This document shows positions 44,960 through 58,019 of a stretch of 64,000 bases of DNA, in pieces. The translations under genes were made by a program, and so were the position numbers. Numbering within the stretch: position 1 is the stretch's first letter; every line of letters begins with the position of its first letter. Source of the DNA: Gammaproteobacteria bacterium LSUCC0112. GTDB lineage: Bacteria; Pseudomonadota; Gammaproteobacteria; Pseudomonadales; Pseudohongiellaceae. A model generated the notes under the pieces. It did no database searches. It was not told the origin of the DNA and saw only the letters and a list, made by a program, of their open reading frames with translations. Location: NCBI GenBank assembly GCA_004535785.1, contig SPIB01000001.1, forward strand, positions 1,135,637-1,199,636, read 5' to 3'.

Positions 44960-44997
44960 AGTTGGCACACAAACCATACAATTTTTGAGTGCCAACT
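44960..44997. terminator. Inverted repeat between plsC and gyrB, possible terminator
   Basis: Nine-base arms AGTTGGCAC and GTGCCAACT with a 20-base loop, between two convergent stops. A T-run is missing on the outside on the plus strand, so termination is plausible but weak. Confidence 0.4.
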
Positions 44998-45013
44998 ACT
45001 GTCTCTAAATCAA

Positions 45014-47443
<2,430 letters not shown>

Positions 47444-48562
47444 TTAGACTGCTGGCTTATCTGCGGTTATTTTACCATGTTCCACGTGGAACTTACCTGA
47501 TGCGCCGGTTAATTCTGATAAGAATGGGAGTGCGTCATGTGATATTGATGTAAACAGGCATTGATTGTTTGTTCGATTGAGCTCACCAATTATGGACTTA
47601 CAACCTGATTGATCGAGCTCTGACGCGAGGTCGTCTATAAGAAAGGAGGTTGAATAGTCTTGAACCCCTTGTTGTATTTTCTTATCGACGAGGAATTTGC
47701 CCATTGATATCTTCAGCGCACAAGAAATCAGCTTGATTTGACCTCGACTAAAAATCTCACTAATACTTTTTTTCCTACATGTAATAACGAGATCTGCTCG
47801 GTGAGGCCCATATGTTGTTGCCTTGAACCGTGCGTCTTTATCTCTTGATTGAACAAGTGCTTGGTACAAGCAAACGCCCTCTGGCCAACCCTTTCTGTAT
47901 TCAACGTCAACCTTCATTTTTGCGTCTGGCATCAACGTCTCTATTGTTGTTTCTAAAAATGGCTGATATTCAGCTAACAAGGTATTACGATGATGGTGTA
48001 TTTCTTCCCCAGCTTTGGAAATTTCTGCATCCCAGACGTTTAGTTGATTTTGAAGATCAAATGGGTTTTGTTTTAAGAGCGCGTTTCGTTGTTGAATTAG
48101 CCTCCGATAGTTGCGCCACCAAAAAAGATAAGAATGTTCCACGTGGAACAAAGCCCAATCCAGAAACCGCCTTCTGATACTTGCTCCTCCATCGATCAAC
48201 AGAAAAATATCCGAATTGATTACTTGAAGGGGCATCAGCGATGCTACCTCTTTCCAACTCGACTGCGAGTCTGCATTTAATCGAAGGATAGGCTGGTCAG
48301 AACTAGCCCGCAAAAGGCCAATGCGGCTGCCAGTATCGAGCTCTGAATAAACGAGGAATTCTGCAGCATCCTCTGCAAGGAGAGGTTCAACCTTGGACGT
48401 TCTGAAGGATTTGCCGACACTTAAGACATGAATAGCCTCAAGCAAACTGGTCTTCCCACTGCCATTTTCACCAAAAAACAAATTGAAACGAGGGTTAAGC
48501 TCAAGGTCGACTCCTTTCAAATTCCTGAAGTTGTCGACCTTTAGTCGAGTAATTATCGCCAT
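47444..48562 (-). CDS. recF: Recombination mediator RecF
   Basis: SMC-like ATPase that binds single/double-strand junctions and helps load RecA at gaps. The 372-residue protein has Walker A 'GENGSGKTS' (about 30-38), the ABC-type signature 'FSRGQIKL' and Walker B 'LIDDLASELD'. Unusually the coding sequence contains two parS-like palindromes, at 48135-48150 and at its 3' end 47478-47493. The start has only a weak ribosome site. Confidence 0.96.
   Translation of the reverse strand: MAIITRLKVDNFRNLKGVDLELNPRFNLFFGENGSGKTSLLEAIHVLSVGKSFRTSKVEPLLAEDAAEFLVYSELDTGSRIGLLRASSDQPILRLNADSQSSWKEVASLMPLQVINSDIFLLIDGGASIRRRFLDWALFHVEHSYLFWWRNYRRLIQQRNALLKQNPFDLQNQLNVWDAEISKAGEEIHHHRNTLLAEYQPFLETTIETLMPDAKMKVDVEYRKGWPEGVCLYQALVQSRDKDARFKATTYGPHRADLVITCRKKSISEIFSRGQIKLISCALKISMGKFLVDKKIQQGVQDYSTSFLIDDLASELDQSGCKSIIGELNRTNNQCLFTSISHDALPFLSELTGASGKFHVEHGKITADKPAV
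47478..47493. other. parS-like centromere site near the 3' end of recF
   Basis: TGTTCCACGTGGAACT matches the Pseudomonas-type parS palindrome at 15 of 16 bases (last base differs). ParB, coded at 59558, is the expected binder. Confidence 0.8.
48135..48150. other. Perfect parS centromere site inside recF
   Basis: TGTTCCACGTGGAACA is a perfect 16-base palindrome identical to the parS of Pseudomonas as I remember it. It lies 11 kb from parAB and between the two candidate origins' left side and gyrB, a normal origin-proximal position. Confidence 0.92.
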
Positions 48563-48611
48563 TGGAAAAAACCCGCAAAGACTAAACTACCGTCTTTCAT
48601 ATTCCTCGGCA

Positions 48612-49718
48612 TCAAAGACGCATTGGCATAACAACGTAGACTGCATCAGAAGGAGAAACCGCTTCGACAAGCGCACTACTATTTGAGTCAGACAATGTAA
48701 ATTTGACTTTATCACTATCAAGAACGTTCAAAACATCCATCAAGTAACTCACGTTAAAACCTATTTCCAAAGAATCTCCTTGGTATTCCACCGAGATATG
48801 GTCCTCGGCCTCCTCTTGCTCTGGGTTGTTAGCTACGACTTTTAGCTCACCTGGGGCGAGAATCAAATGCACGCCACGATACTTTTCGTTAGACAAAATT
48901 GATGCGCGACTAAAGGCAGTTTTAAGACTGCTCTTCTCGCCAAACACAAATTTGTTTCCACCCTTGGGTAGAACTCTTTGATAGTCAGGAAACTTCCCGT
49001 CCACCAGTTTAGATGTAAATGTAAAATCTTCGAGCCTTGCTCTGATATGCCCCGCGCAAAAAACGAGGGATAAATTACCGTCACCAGGCTCAGCAAGCAG
49101 ACGCGACAATTCCAAAACACCTTTCCTGGGGACAATAACTTGTAAAATATCCATTACGCCGGTTTCGATACCCGTTGTGTGCATCGCCAATCTGTGACCA
49201 TCCGTAGCAACAACTCTGAACCAGGATTTTCCAAGTTCGAACAACATGCCGTTCAGGTAATAACGGACATCTTGTTGGGCCATTGCAAACGCACATGAAT
49301 CGATCAGTTTTTTTAACTCAGTGCGAGCTATCTCCAACTCATGCGTTCCAGCCTCATCCACGGTGACAGGAAAGTCTGTAGCGGGGAGCGTTGCCAATGT
49401 AAAGCGGCTACGCCCTGACTTAACCAGACATTTCCCATCTTCTACAGACAATGTCAAAACAGACCCGTCAGCCAGAGATTTGCAAATATCCATTAGCTTC
49501 CTGCCAGGCACAGTAATCTCGCCAGCTACGGAACCACTATTTACTTTTACGCGGCCAAGCAACTCTACTTCCAAATCAGTACCCGTAATCTCAAGAAAAT
49601 CATCCTTAAGATTAAGCAGCACGTTGGCCAAGACAGGCAAGGTATGCCTGCGCTCGACGACACCGGATGCCAATTGCAAAGGTTTTAAAATTGCTTCCCT
49701 GGTAATAGAAAATTGCAT
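48612..49718 (-). CDS. dnaN: DNA polymerase III beta sliding clamp
   Basis: Ring-shaped processivity clamp for replication. The 368-residue protein has the three clamp domains and begins with the family start 'MQFSITREAILKPLQ' and ends 'YVVMPMRL', which forms the binding pocket for client proteins. Located between dnaA and recF in the classic order, spaced 95 and 49 bases. Confidence 0.98.
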   Translation of the reverse strand: MQFSITREAILKPLQLASGVVERRHTLPVLANVLLNLKDDFLEITGTDLEVELLGRVKVNSGSVAGEITVPGRKLMDICKSLADGSVLTLSVEDGKCLVKSGRSRFTLATLPATDFPVTVDEAGTHELEIARTELKKLIDSCAFAMAQQDVRYYLNGMLFELGKSWFRVVATDGHRLAMHTTGIETGVMDILQVIVPRKGVLELSRLLAEPGDGNLSLVFCAGHIRARLEDFTFTSKLVDGKFPDYQRVLPKGGNKFVFGEKSSLKTAFSRASILSNEKYRGVHLILAPGELKVVANNPEQEEAEDHISVEYQGDSLEIGFNVSYLMDVLNVLDSDKVKFTLSDSNSSALVEAVSPSDAVYVVMPMRL

Positions 49719-49813
49719 AGTTCGATCTCAAAAAATTCAATACTTAATTGAACAAAACCGGGAAGTACGTACCGGTCACCGAATAGGAGTGCCATTTACA
49801 CAAAACTTGCTCA

Positions 49814-51343
49814 TCACGTGGCTAACGCTCTCAGCAAGTTATTATAATCCTCTGCCAGATCCTGAGAGATACCCCTGAGTTTTTTAATCTGCTTGCATGC
49901 ATGTAGAACTGTTGTGTGATCTCTACCACCAAACGCGTCTCCAATTTCAGGCAAGCTATGATTAGTTAACTCTTTGGCTAAAGACATTGCTACTTGCCTG
50001 GGTCTGGCTACAGATCTGTTCCTTCTCTTCGACAGCATATCAGCCATCTTGATCTTATAGTACTCCGCCACTGTTCGTTGGATGTTATCAATAGAGACCA
50101 GCTTTTCATGCAAAGCGAAGAGATCGCGAAGAGCTTCTCTAACCAATTCCAGATCTATGCGTTTACCAACAAAATTGGCGTGAATTATGACTTTTTTTAA
50201 CGCACCTTCTAACTCTCTCACATGTGAGCGCAACCGTTGCGCTATGAACATAGCAGCATCACCAGGTAGATCTATATTGCTCTGGGCTGCTTTGTTTATG
50301 AGGATTGCCGCACGAGTCTCTAGCTCAGGCGGCTCTACAGCGACGCTGAGCCCCCAACCAAACCTAGATTTTAGCCTCTCTTCTAAGCCATTGATTTCTT
50401 TGTGATACTTGTCGCTAGTTAGAATAATTTGCTGACCGCCTTCAAGCAGCGCATTAAAGGTATGAAAAAACTCTTCTTGGGAGCGCTCTTTCCCTGCAAA
50501 AAACTGAATATCATCAATCAGTAGTGCGTCAACGGAGCGATAGTATCTTTTAAATTCATTTATCGCATTGAGTTGTAACGCAGTAACCATTGTTGCTACA
50601 AACGTTTCTGAGTGCAGGTAGACCACTCTGGCGTTTGGCTTTTTGGCGAGCATGTGATTTCCAATGGCATGCATCAAGTGTGTCTTACCCAGACCTACTC
50701 CACCATATATAAATAGCGGGTTATATGCGCCTCCGGGATTATCAGCAACCTGTATCGCAGCTGCCCTTGCCAGTTGATTTGATTTACCTTCAATAAAATT
50801 ATCAAACGTGTTCTCTGGATTAAGTGAGCCTTTATGACGAAGTTTTCCTTCGATAATGAGCTCCATACTGCGAGCGCCACTACGTTTGATGGGAGAAGAA
50901 ACCGAGAGGGGCTGTACATCCGAATTATCGAACGATCGAGACTCCTTTTCACCAAACGAATCAGGGGCCTTTAATGCTTCGCCATCAAGCCGTTTGTTTG
51001 TAACTGTCGTTTCAGCTAATTCGGGCGCAGCATCATTTTCAACCAGTATACCCGGCTTATCTGCTACCAGAGTTGAAAGTCTTGTTGAAACGTTCGGTTG
51101 CTTTTTGCCAACTTCCAGAAAAACATCCAGAGATTCACCACCAGCCTGTCTTTGAACAAGCTCACAAATTCTTGAGTAAAACTTATCTTTTACCCAATCC
51201 TGAACAAATCTGTTAGGCGCGAACAAGGTCAAGCCTTCTGCAGAAAACTCGGCCTGCAGAGGACGAATCCAGGTATTAAACTGCTGTGAGGGTAATTCTT
51301 CCCTCAGGTGATCAACACACCGTTGCCAATTTGCCAAAAGCAC
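49814..51343 (-). CDS. dnaA: Chromosomal replication initiator DnaA
   Basis: AAA+ protein that binds DnaA boxes and opens the origin. The 509-residue protein has domain I (1-85, 'FNTWIRPLQ'), a variable linker (about 90-170), the AAA+ core with Walker A 'GGVGLGKTH' and Walker B 'LLIDDIQF', and C-terminal domain IV with '[11 protein letters not shown]' for DnaA-box recognition. The start codon is GTG with no strong ribosome site, common for dnaA. Three DnaA boxes lie in the gap upstream, so autoregulation is likely. Confidence 0.98.
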   Translation of the reverse strand: MLLANWQRCVDHLREELPSQQFNTWIRPLQAEFSAEGLTLFAPNRFVQDWVKDKFYSRICELVQRQAGGESLDVFLEVGKKQPNVSTRLSTLVADKPGILVENDAAPELAETTVTNKRLDGEALKAPDSFGEKESRSFDNSDVQPLSVSSPIKRSGARSMELIIEGKLRHKGSLNPENTFDNFIEGKSNQLARAAAIQVADNPGGAYNPLFIYGGVGLGKTHLMHAIGNHMLAKKPNARVVYLHSETFVATMVTALQLNAINEFKRYYRSVDALLIDDIQFFAGKERSQEEFFHTFNALLEGGQQIILTSDKYHKEINGLEERLKSRFGWGLSVAVEPPELETRAAILINKAAQSNIDLPGDAAMFIAQRLRSHVRELEGALKKVIIHANFVGKRIDLELVREALRDLFALHEKLVSIDNIQRTVAEYYKIKMADMLSKRRNRSVARPRQVAMSLAKELTNHSLPEIGDAFGGRDHTTVLHACKQIKKLRGISQDLAEDYNNLLRALAT

Positions 51344-51797
51344 GACTTTACACTGCCCTGTAGTCTTTTATTTTTAAGACGAACTCAGTTGAAAGAGGGC
51401 AAATCATAACGTGAGCGTGCAGACTTATCCACACCGAAGATCATTTTTTTCTCTCAAAGTTAAATGTTGAATTTTTTATATTTTTTAATTAGTTAATATA
51501 GTTATACACAATTTTTAGCGCATATATTTCTGGTGGTTTAAACCATAATTCAAGTAAATCGGAAATGAATAACCTGTGCATAACTTGTTACTAAGCAGGT
51601 ATATAATTTTATTGTGTTGGTAGGGCGTATGCGTCTCTTTTCCCTGTTAAAAGACTCTTTGCATCCTTGCATAACAATGCCAAACCATCTAGAATTCGCG
51701 CTCCTTAAATTTTCTGCTGTACAGAACAACACTTCTATTTTTGTTGCATGCGGGAAATAAAGATTCACCAATATTAGATTTTCTTTGGACAGTTATT
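51344..51797. other. oriC: dnaA-rpmH intergenic region, candidate replication origin
   Basis: A 454-base gap with three consensus DnaA boxes (TTATNCACA): TTATCCACA at 51425-51433 (+), TTATACACA at 51502-51510 (+) and TGTGCATAA at 51575-51583 (-). A very AT-rich tract lies at about 51450-51530 and could be the unwinding element. This is the origin position in Pseudomonas. It also holds the rpmH promoter and the dnaA leader. A rival origin candidate lies between mnmE and mnmG. Confidence 0.7.
51667..51695 (+). promoter_or_regulatory. Candidate sigma-70 promoter of rpmH-rnpA
   Basis: TTGCAT at 51667 and TAGAAT at 51690 with 17-base spacing, about 100 bases before rpmH. Each hexamer has four or five consensus matches. 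Confidence 0.55.
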
Positions 51798-51932
51798 ATG
51801 AAAAGAACCTTTCAGCCCAGCTTGATCAAGCGTGCGCGAACTCATGGATTCCGTGCTCGCATGGCAACACGCGGCGGTCGTTTGGTGATCAAGCGTCGTC
51901 GCTCTCGCGGTCGTGCAAAGTTGACAGCCTGA
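51798..51932 (+). CDS. rpmH: 50S ribosomal protein L34
   Basis: Small basic ribosomal protein. The 44-residue sequence starts 'MKRTFQPS' and is rich in Arg/Lys ('[15 protein letters not shown]'), the exact L34 pattern and length. Upstream of rnpA by 19 bases in the conserved rpmH-rnpA-yidD-yidC operon. Confidence 0.98.
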   Translation: MKRTFQPSLIKRARTHGFRARMATRGGRLVIKRRRSRGRAKLTA

Positions 51933-51951
51933 TAGCTCCATAAAGCCGTCA

Positions 51952-52323
51952 GTGACCGATCAAAGCTTTGGCCGGAAACTGCGGCTACTTACTGCCTCTG
52001 ATTACAAGGCAGTTTTTGGTAAGGCCGAATTTAAAGTATCCAGTCCCCAATTGTTGATTCTTGCCATTAAAAGTGGCTATGAGACTCCACGATTGGGTTT
52101 GGTTATTGCAAAAAAACATATTCGACAAGCTGTCCAGCGAAACAGAATTAAACGACTCCTGCGCGAGTCTTTTCGAGCACATCAGCAATTGCTCAATGAA
52201 CTGGATATCGTTATTCTGGCTCGGTCTGGAGCAGATAGCCTGGACAATAAGACGTTTGTCATTTTAATCGAAAAATTATGGCAAGATCTCATCCGACGAC
52301 GAAAGCGCCTGACTGCTAGATAA
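51952..52323 (+). CDS. rnpA: Ribonuclease P protein component
   Basis: Protein cofactor of RNase P, which trims 5' ends of tRNA precursors. The 123-residue basic protein has the RNA-binding signature 'RNRIKRLLRESFR'. It starts with GTG at 51952, giving the family-like 'SFGRKLRLLTASDY'. The 14-base gap to yidD fits the conserved operon. Confidence 0.94.
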   Translation: MTDQSFGRKLRLLTASDYKAVFGKAEFKVSSPQLLILAIKSGYETPRLGLVIAKKHIRQAVQRNRIKRLLRESFRAHQQLLNELDIVILARSGADSLDNKTFVILIEKLWQDLIRRRKRLTAR

Positions 52324-52336
52324 CAGGTAAGTCACC

Positions 52337-52594
52337 ATGCTGGCCAAGATTGCGATCAAGATAATATCTGTGTACCAGCTTACTCTGAGCCTGCTCATTG
52401 GCAATCAATGTCGCTTTTTCCCCTCATGCTCGCATTACACACAAGAAGCTATTGAGTTACATGGCGTGTTGAAAGGCTGCTGTCTTGGTGGAAAACGGAT
52501 TCTTCGCTGTCACCCTTGGCACGAGGGAGGATTTGATCCGGTGCCTGGCAGTCAAATTAACTCAGACGTAGAAACGTCGATAAACCAAAAGTAG
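52337..52594 (+). CDS. yidD: Membrane protein insertion efficiency factor YidD
   Basis: Small protein that aids YidC-dependent membrane insertion. The 85-residue protein has an N-terminal amphipathic helix and the cysteine-rich family segment '[15 protein letters not shown]' followed by 'RCHPW' and 'GGFDPVP'. Nine bases separate it from yidC. Confidence 0.95.
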   Translation: MLAKIAIKIISVYQLTLSLLIGNQCRFFPSCSHYTQEAIELHGVLKGCCLGGKRILRCHPWHEGGFDPVPGSQINSDVETSINQK

Positions 52595-52603
52595 TAATTG
52601 CAC

Positions 52604-54292
52604 ATGGACAATATCAAGTACGCAATTTTGGCAGCACTGGCCGTGGTGAGTTACCTCTTGTTGCTTGCATGGCAAGAGGACTATCCACCCGTCATTCCTG
52701 GCTCATCAACTCAATCCGCTTCTGTGCTTGAGTCTGCAAGTGATATCCCGGCAACAAGCATTGCCCCGGCGGCAGCTCAAGATATTCCGGTCGTTACTGT
52801 TACGGGATCGACTATTGCCGAGTCATCTGTGTCTGATGGCAGCACGTTGATTTCCGTTAGAACCGATGTCCTTAACGTAACAATTGATCGCTCAGGCGGA
52901 GATATCGTTTTTGTATCTCTCCCGGAACACCTTACCCGCCTTGAAAATCCGGACGAGGCCTTTGTGCTTCTGGAAAACTCCGGAAATCGCACTTACGTTG
53001 CTCAAAGTGGTCTGATAGGCCGCAACGGTATTGACGGTGCACAACGCCCACTTTACGCGGCGTCCTCTGCCGTTTACGAGTTGGAAGATGGTCAGAATAT
53101 ACTGAATGTTGATCTTACCTATACTGACGAAAGTGGCGTAACTGTCGTCAAACGTTTCAGCTTCCAACGCAGTGACTACCTGATTAACATCAATTACAAC
53201 GTAAATAACAATACCGACGCTCAGTGGAGTGCCAATTTATTTGGGCAAATAAAGCGCGGGACATACGGTGATCCTACTCAGGCCAGTGGTTTTGGGATGG
53301 CAAGTTTTCTGGGGTTCTCCACAACCTCACCCAATGATAATTACATAAAGATACCCTTTGCCGATATCGACGACACTGCTCCATCTCATGATATGGATGG
53401 CGGATGGGTTGCGCTGAGTCAGCATTATTTTATATCCGTATTTGTTCCACCATCCTCGACCAGAAACTCTTTCTCTTTCAGACGCAATACTCTCAATGAA
53501 TATATTGGGGGTTTTACAACTTCTGAATTTACCGTAGCGCCAGGGACCAGCGCTTCACAAGAAATCGGATTTTATGCAGGGCCCAAAGATCAGTATCGAC
53601 TTAAAGAAATAGCACCGTGGTTGGATCGCACGATTGACTACGGTTGGTTATGGTTTGTTGCTTCACCAATTTACTGGTTGCTAACTCAAATCAATGATTT
53701 TGTTGGAAATTACGGTTGGTCAATCTTATTACTCACTGTTTTAGTAAAAGCAGTCTTCTTTAAGTTATCCGCAACCAGCTACCGCTCCATGGCCAATATG
53801 CGTCGTGTCATGCCAAAAATGAATCAGCTCAAAGAGCGGTATGGCGATGACAAAATGAAACTGCAAAAAGCCACCATGGAACTGTATAAAAAGGAAAAAA
53901 TAAATCCTTTTGGCGGCTGTTTGCCAATGTTGGTGCAAATGCCCGTATTTATTGCTCTTTATTGGGTACTACTGGAAAGCGTTGAACTAAGGCATGCACC
54001 ATGGTTGTTGTGGATTAATGACTTGTCCGTCATGGATCCTTATTTTGTCTTGCCGTTACTTATGGGCGCATCGATGTATGTTCAGTTCATGCTGAACCCG
54101 ACACCGCAAGATCCTATGCAAGCCAAAATCATGAAGTTTATGCCCGTGGTCATGACCGTGTTTTTCCTTTGGTTTCCAGCGGGTTTGGTACTGTATTGGC
54201 TGGCAAACAGCGTATTGGGTATTGCGCAACAGTGGTATATCACACGCAATATTGATGCCGAATACGCAGCCAAGGAAGCAGCCAAGAGCTGA
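52604..54292 (+). CDS. yidC: Membrane protein insertase YidC
   Basis: Inserts and folds inner-membrane proteins such as the Fo subunits coded downstream. The 562-residue protein has an N-terminal helix (about 5-22), a large periplasmic P1 domain (about 60-340) and the conserved C-terminal five-helix core with the cytoplasmic coiled coil ('[15 protein letters not shown]', '[21 protein letters not shown]'). ATG 52604 chosen over a TTG two codons earlier. Confidence 0.97.
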   Translation: MDNIKYAILAALAVVSYLLLLAWQEDYPPVIPGSSTQSASVLESASDIPATSIAPAAAQDIPVVTVTGSTIAESSVSDGSTLISVRTDVLNVTIDRSGGDIVFVSLPEHLTRLENPDEAFVLLENSGNRTYVAQSGLIGRNGIDGAQRPLYAASSAVYELEDGQNILNVDLTYTDESGVTVVKRFSFQRSDYLININYNVNNNTDAQWSANLFGQIKRGTYGDPTQASGFGMASFLGFSTTSPNDNYIKIPFADIDDTAPSHDMDGGWVALSQHYFISVFVPPSSTRNSFSFRRNTLNEYIGGFTTSEFTVAPGTSASQEIGFYAGPKDQYRLKEIAPWLDRTIDYGWLWFVASPIYWLLTQINDFVGNYGWSILLLTVLVKAVFFKLSATSYRSMANMRRVMPKMNQLKERYGDDKMKLQKATMELYKKEKINPFGGCLPMLVQMPVFIALYWVLLESVELRHAPWLLWINDLSVMDPYFVLPLLMGASMYVQFMLNPTPQDPMQAKIMKFMPVVMTVFFLWFPAGLVLYWLANSVLGIAQQWYITRNIDAEYAAKEAAKS

Positions 54293-54300
54293 TCACCTCT

Positions 54301-55710
54301 ATGCTTACAACACCGCTGACAGCATCCGATTTGGATACGATCTGCGCTATCACCACGCCGCCGGGAAGGAGCGGCGTAGGTATCATACGGATATCAGGAC
54401 CATCATCTGCGAACATCGCCAACAAAATACTCTGTTTCACACCAAAGCCCCGACACGCTCATTACTGCCCATTTTACGAAAACTCCTCCACCGTTATTGA
54501 CCAAGGCATCGCTCTGTTTTTTCCTGGCCCTCAATCATTCACTGGCGAGGACGTAGTGGAGTTGCAGGGCCATGGTGGCTATTTTGTTATGGATAGCCTT
54601 CTGCAGGCTGTCATTGCCGCGGGAGCGCGCATCGCCAGGCCGGGTGAGTTCACTGAGCGCGCTTTTTTAAATAACAAAATTGACCTTGCACAGGCTGAGG
54701 CTATTGCAGACCTGATTGACAGCAGTTCGAAGGAAGCTGCACGCAGTGCATTGCGTACATTGCAAGGCGAATTCTCGCGCCTTATAGAAACGCTGGCAGA
54801 CTCAATTATCAATCTGAGAATCTACCTTGAAGCAGCCATTGATTTCACTGATGAGGAAATAGACTTTCTGAGTGAGGGCCGTATCTCAGAAAAAATTTCT
54901 CTCATTATTGCTCAGCTGGATGATGTGCTGGCTCAAGCAAAGCAAGGCGCGCTGATCAGAGAGGGGATGACCGTTGTTATAGCCGGCAAACCCAATGCCG
55001 GAAAGTCCAGCCTTCTCAACGCGCTTGCCGGTAAAGATTCAGCAATTGTTACGGAAATCGCTGGAACAACCCGCGATATTCTCAATGAACAAATCAATCT
55101 GGATGGCATGCCATTACACATTACGGATACTGCCGGCCTGAGACAAAGTGCTGATATTGTGGAACAAGAAGGTATTCGAAGAGCGTTGTTAGCTGTCAAG
55201 AATGCCGACCGTGTACTATTGATGGTTGATTCAAGCAAAGAATCGGTAGATACGCAAAACCTCGCAGAGTATCTATCCAGTCCAGGGTTTGGTGAACTTT
55301 CGAGCAGTATAGAAATGTCCAGAGTCACCATCATTCAAAATAAAGCAGACCTGACCGGAGAGAGTAGTGCAACCATTGGTGCACTTAACTCACATGAACC
55401 AACCATCATTAGATTATCTGCCAAAAATAAAACCGGGATCGAACTGCTGAAACAACATTTAAAAGAATGCATGGGTTTTCAAGCCACACGAGAAGGGGGT
55501 TTTATTGCAAGGCGACGTCATCTGGATGCCTTGTTAAAGGCCCGAAACAGTCTACTGCAAGCACATATCCAACTTGATGAACATGGTGCAGCAGAGCTTG
55601 TTGCAGAAGATTTAAGACATGCTCATCAGCACCTGGGTGAGATTACTGGTCAATTCTCCACAGACGATCTTTTAGGACGCATTTTTTCCAGTTTTTGTGT
55701 TGGAAAGTAA
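54301..55710 (+). CDS. mnmE: tRNA modification GTPase MnmE
   Basis: With MnmG forms the cmnm5/nm5 modification at wobble uridine 34. The 469-residue protein has an N-terminal folate-binding domain, helical domain, and an inserted G domain with 'GKPNAGKSS', 'TTRDIL', 'DTAGLR' and 'NKADL'. It ends with 'FCVGK', containing the catalytic cysteine motif C-x-G-K. It is separated from mnmG by a 403-base gap that looks like an origin. Confidence 0.97.
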   Translation: MLTTPLTASDLDTICAITTPPGRSGVGIIRISGPSSANIANKILCFTPKPRHAHYCPFYENSSTVIDQGIALFFPGPQSFTGEDVVELQGHGGYFVMDSLLQAVIAAGARIARPGEFTERAFLNNKIDLAQAEAIADLIDSSSKEAARSALRTLQGEFSRLIETLADSIINLRIYLEAAIDFTDEEIDFLSEGRISEKISLIIAQLDDVLAQAKQGALIREGMTVVIAGKPNAGKSSLLNALAGKDSAIVTEIAGTTRDILNEQINLDGMPLHITDTAGLRQSADIVEQEGIRRALLAVKNADRVLLMVDSSKESVDTQNLAEYLSSPGFGELSSSIEMSRVTIIQNKADLTGESSATIGALNSHEPTIIRLSAKNKTGIELLKQHLKECMGFQATREGGFIARRRHLDALLKARNSLLQAHIQLDEHGAAELVAEDLRHAHQHLGEITGQFSTDDLLGRIFSSFCVGK

Positions 55711-56113
55711 CTGTGTTCAACATGATCAAAAACTGTGCATAAACCCTCATTATCTGTGCATAACTTTGTTTGGAAAAATCCGACATTTCCGGCCTGTGGA
55801 CAACCTGGACTTCTACACACAGCTTGAAGTCAGGTTTGCAGCAGCTTCACAATAGCTTTTCCACTGCTTTATACAGCTTATATCTATTTGTTTTAATTAA
55901 ATAAAAATCAGTTGTCTACAGAAAACAGGTTTACCATTAGTAATAACAGTATTAAGTATTAATCTTTATTTCTATATAAAAATATATAAACAAATACTTA
56001 AAACCCTTTACCACGGGTTGTGGATATTTTGAGGATAAAGACTTCAATTTTTGTTGTCAGGGCTTATACTTAGCGTCCTTTGAAAAACCCTTTAATTCTG
56101 AAGAAGTTCTGTT
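55711..56113. other. oriC: mnmE-mnmG intergenic region, second candidate origin
   Basis: A 403-base gap with two perfect DnaA boxes TGTGCATAA at 55734-55742 and 55755-55763, two one-mismatch boxes TGTGGACAA at 55795-55803 and TGTGGATAT at 56019-56027, and a long AT-rich tract (about 55875-56000). All four boxes point the same way. mnmG sits next to oriC in E. coli and many other bacteria. A TATACT hexamer at 56065-56070 may be the mnmG -10. Confidence 0.72.
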
Positions 56114-58018
56114 ATGGACTACGCGAAGCGTTATGACGTGATTGTTGTTGGTGGTGGACATGCTGGTACCGAAGCGGCACTGGCTGCCGCGCGTATGGGC
56201 GTAAAAACCTTGTTGCTTACACACAACATCGAAACGCTTGGCCAGATGTCTTGCAATCCGGCGATTGGAGGCATCGGGAAAAGCCATCTGGTCAGAGAAA
56301 TTGATGCGCTTGGCGGAGCTATGGCAAAAGCAACCGATCTTGCCGGCATTCAATTCCGCATTCTTAACAGCAGTAAAGGACCCGCCGTGCGTGCAACACG
56401 AGCGCAGGCAGACCGGGCGCTTTACAAGGCTGCTGTGCGAAACATGTTGGAAAATCAGGAAAATCTGGATATTTTCCAACAAGCTGCTGATGACTTGATT
56501 ATTGAGCAAGAAAAAGTCGCTGGTGTTGTTACCCAGATGGGTGTTCGCTTTTTTGCGTCACAGGTCGTTCTCACGACAGGTACGTTCCTTGGTGGAAAAA
56601 TACATATAGGTCTTGAAAATTCGGCGGGTGGCAGAGCAGGTGATCCACCCTCTATCAAATTGGCACAACGCCTGCGTGAATTACCGTTTAATGTCGGTCG
56701 CTTGAAAACAGGTACGCCTCCACGTATCGATGCGCGCTCGGTAGATTTTTCTGTAATGCAGGAACAGTTGGGTGATACACCACTGCCAGTTATGTCATTT
56801 CTCGGAAAGATCGAAGACCATCCCCGACAAGTACCTTGTTACATTACAAATACCAACGAGAAAGTGCATGACATCATTCGTGGTGGATTGGATCGTTCAC
56901 CCATGTATACCGGTGTGATCGAGGGTTTGGGGCCGCGCTATTGCCCCTCGATTGAAGACAAAATCATGCGTTTCTCAGATAAGACGTCGCATCAGATATT
57001 TGTAGAACCCGAAGGTTTATCGACACATGAGCTTTATCCAAACGGTATTTCAACAAGTCTGCCGTTTGATGTTCAAATTGAATTGGTCCGACAGATCAAA
57101 GGCTTTGAAAAGGCGCATATAACACGACCGGGTTATGCCATTGAGTATGATTTTTTTGATCCCCGTGATTTGCGTTACTCTCTTGAAACAAAGTTTATAA
57201 AAGGGTTGTACTTTGCAGGTCAGATTAATGGCACAACCGGCTATGAAGAGGCTGCAGCACAAGGTTTGCTGGCTGGCATCAATGCCGCGTTGGCAGCAAA
57301 AGAACTGGAAAGCTGGTGTCCACGTCGGGATCAGGCGTATATCGGCGTTTTGGTCGACGATTTGATCAGTCTGGGCACAAACGAGCCCTATCGTATGTTT
57401 ACCAGCCGGGCTGAGTACCGCTTGTTACTGAGAGAAGATAATGCAGACCTTCGCCTGACGACCATTGGCAGGGATCTTGGTTTGGTTGACGACTTACGCT
57501 GGAATACTTTCTGCAGTAAACAAGAGAGTATTTCGAGCGGGTTGCAGCACATTAGATCTTCATGGGTTCAACCAGGCACTGATCGAGCAGACGCTTTGAA
57601 CCCATTATTGGAGAAACCAATTACCCGGGAATACAGTCTAGCGGACCTGCTCTCACGCCCTGATGTAAATTACATTCAGATGGAAGAAGCGTTAAAAGGT
57701 ACATCAGCCGAGTTACCTGCAATTGATCCTCTTGTTTCTGAACAAATTGAAATTCAGCTTAAATATCAGGGCTATATAAACCGACAAGAAGAAGATATTC
57801 AGAAGCTCAAGCGACAGGAAAACACAGCCTTACCTGATGATTTTGATTATCAGCACATTCAAGGACTGTCCAACGAGCTTAAACAAAAATTGCTAAAGGC
57901 CAGACCGGATTCAATCGCCAAGGCATCCAGAATTCCTGGAATAACACCCGCTGCAATTTCTTTGTTATTGATTTATTTGAAAAAATATCAGGCTGTGAGA
58001 GAACAGAAATCTGCTTGA
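56114..58018 (+). CDS. mnmG: tRNA uridine-5-carboxymethylaminomethyl modification enzyme MnmG
   Basis: FAD protein partner of MnmE (GidA). The 634-residue protein has the FAD-binding '[10 protein letters not shown]' at the N-terminus, '[10 protein letters not shown]' and '[10 protein letters not shown]' signatures, the second nucleotide loop region, and the C-terminal helical MnmE-binding domain. One base separates its stop from rsmG. Confidence 0.98.
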   Translation: MDYAKRYDVIVVGGGHAGTEAALAAARMGVKTLLLTHNIETLGQMSCNPAIGGIGKSHLVREIDALGGAMAKATDLAGIQFRILNSSKGPAVRATRAQADRALYKAAVRNMLENQENLDIFQQAADDLIIEQEKVAGVVTQMGVRFFASQVVLTTGTFLGGKIHIGLENSAGGRAGDPPSIKLAQRLRELPFNVGRLKTGTPPRIDARSVDFSVMQEQLGDTPLPVMSFLGKIEDHPRQVPCYITNTNEKVHDIIRGGLDRSPMYTGVIEGLGPRYCPSIEDKIMRFSDKTSHQIFVEPEGLSTHELYPNGISTSLPFDVQIELVRQIKGFEKAHITRPGYAIEYDFFDPRDLRYSLETKFIKGLYFAGQINGTTGYEEAAAQGLLAGINAALAAKELESWCPRRDQAYIGVLVDDLISLGTNEPYRMFTSRAEYRLLLREDNADLRLTTIGRDLGLVDDLRWNTFCSKQESISSGLQHIRSSWVQPGTDRADALNPLLEKPITREYSLADLLSRPDVNYIQMEEALKGTSAELPAIDPLVSEQIEIQLKYQGYINRQEEDIQKLKRQENTALPDDFDYQHIQGLSNELKQKLLKARPDSIAKASRIPGITPAAISLLLIYLKKYQAVREQKSA

Positions 58019-58019
58019 T

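Noticed and set aside
44960-44997. Inverted repeat between plsC and gyrB as a regulatory operator
   Set aside because: It lies between two convergent stops with no promoter, so a role in transcript ends is simpler.
49719-49813. dnaN-dnaA gap as an origin element
   Set aside because: Only 95 bases and no DnaA box matching the consensus.
49321-49878. 185-codon open frame on the plus strand over dnaN and the dnaA end
   Set aside because: Antisense to dnaN with Ser/Arg-rich composition typical of reverse reading; no homology recognised.
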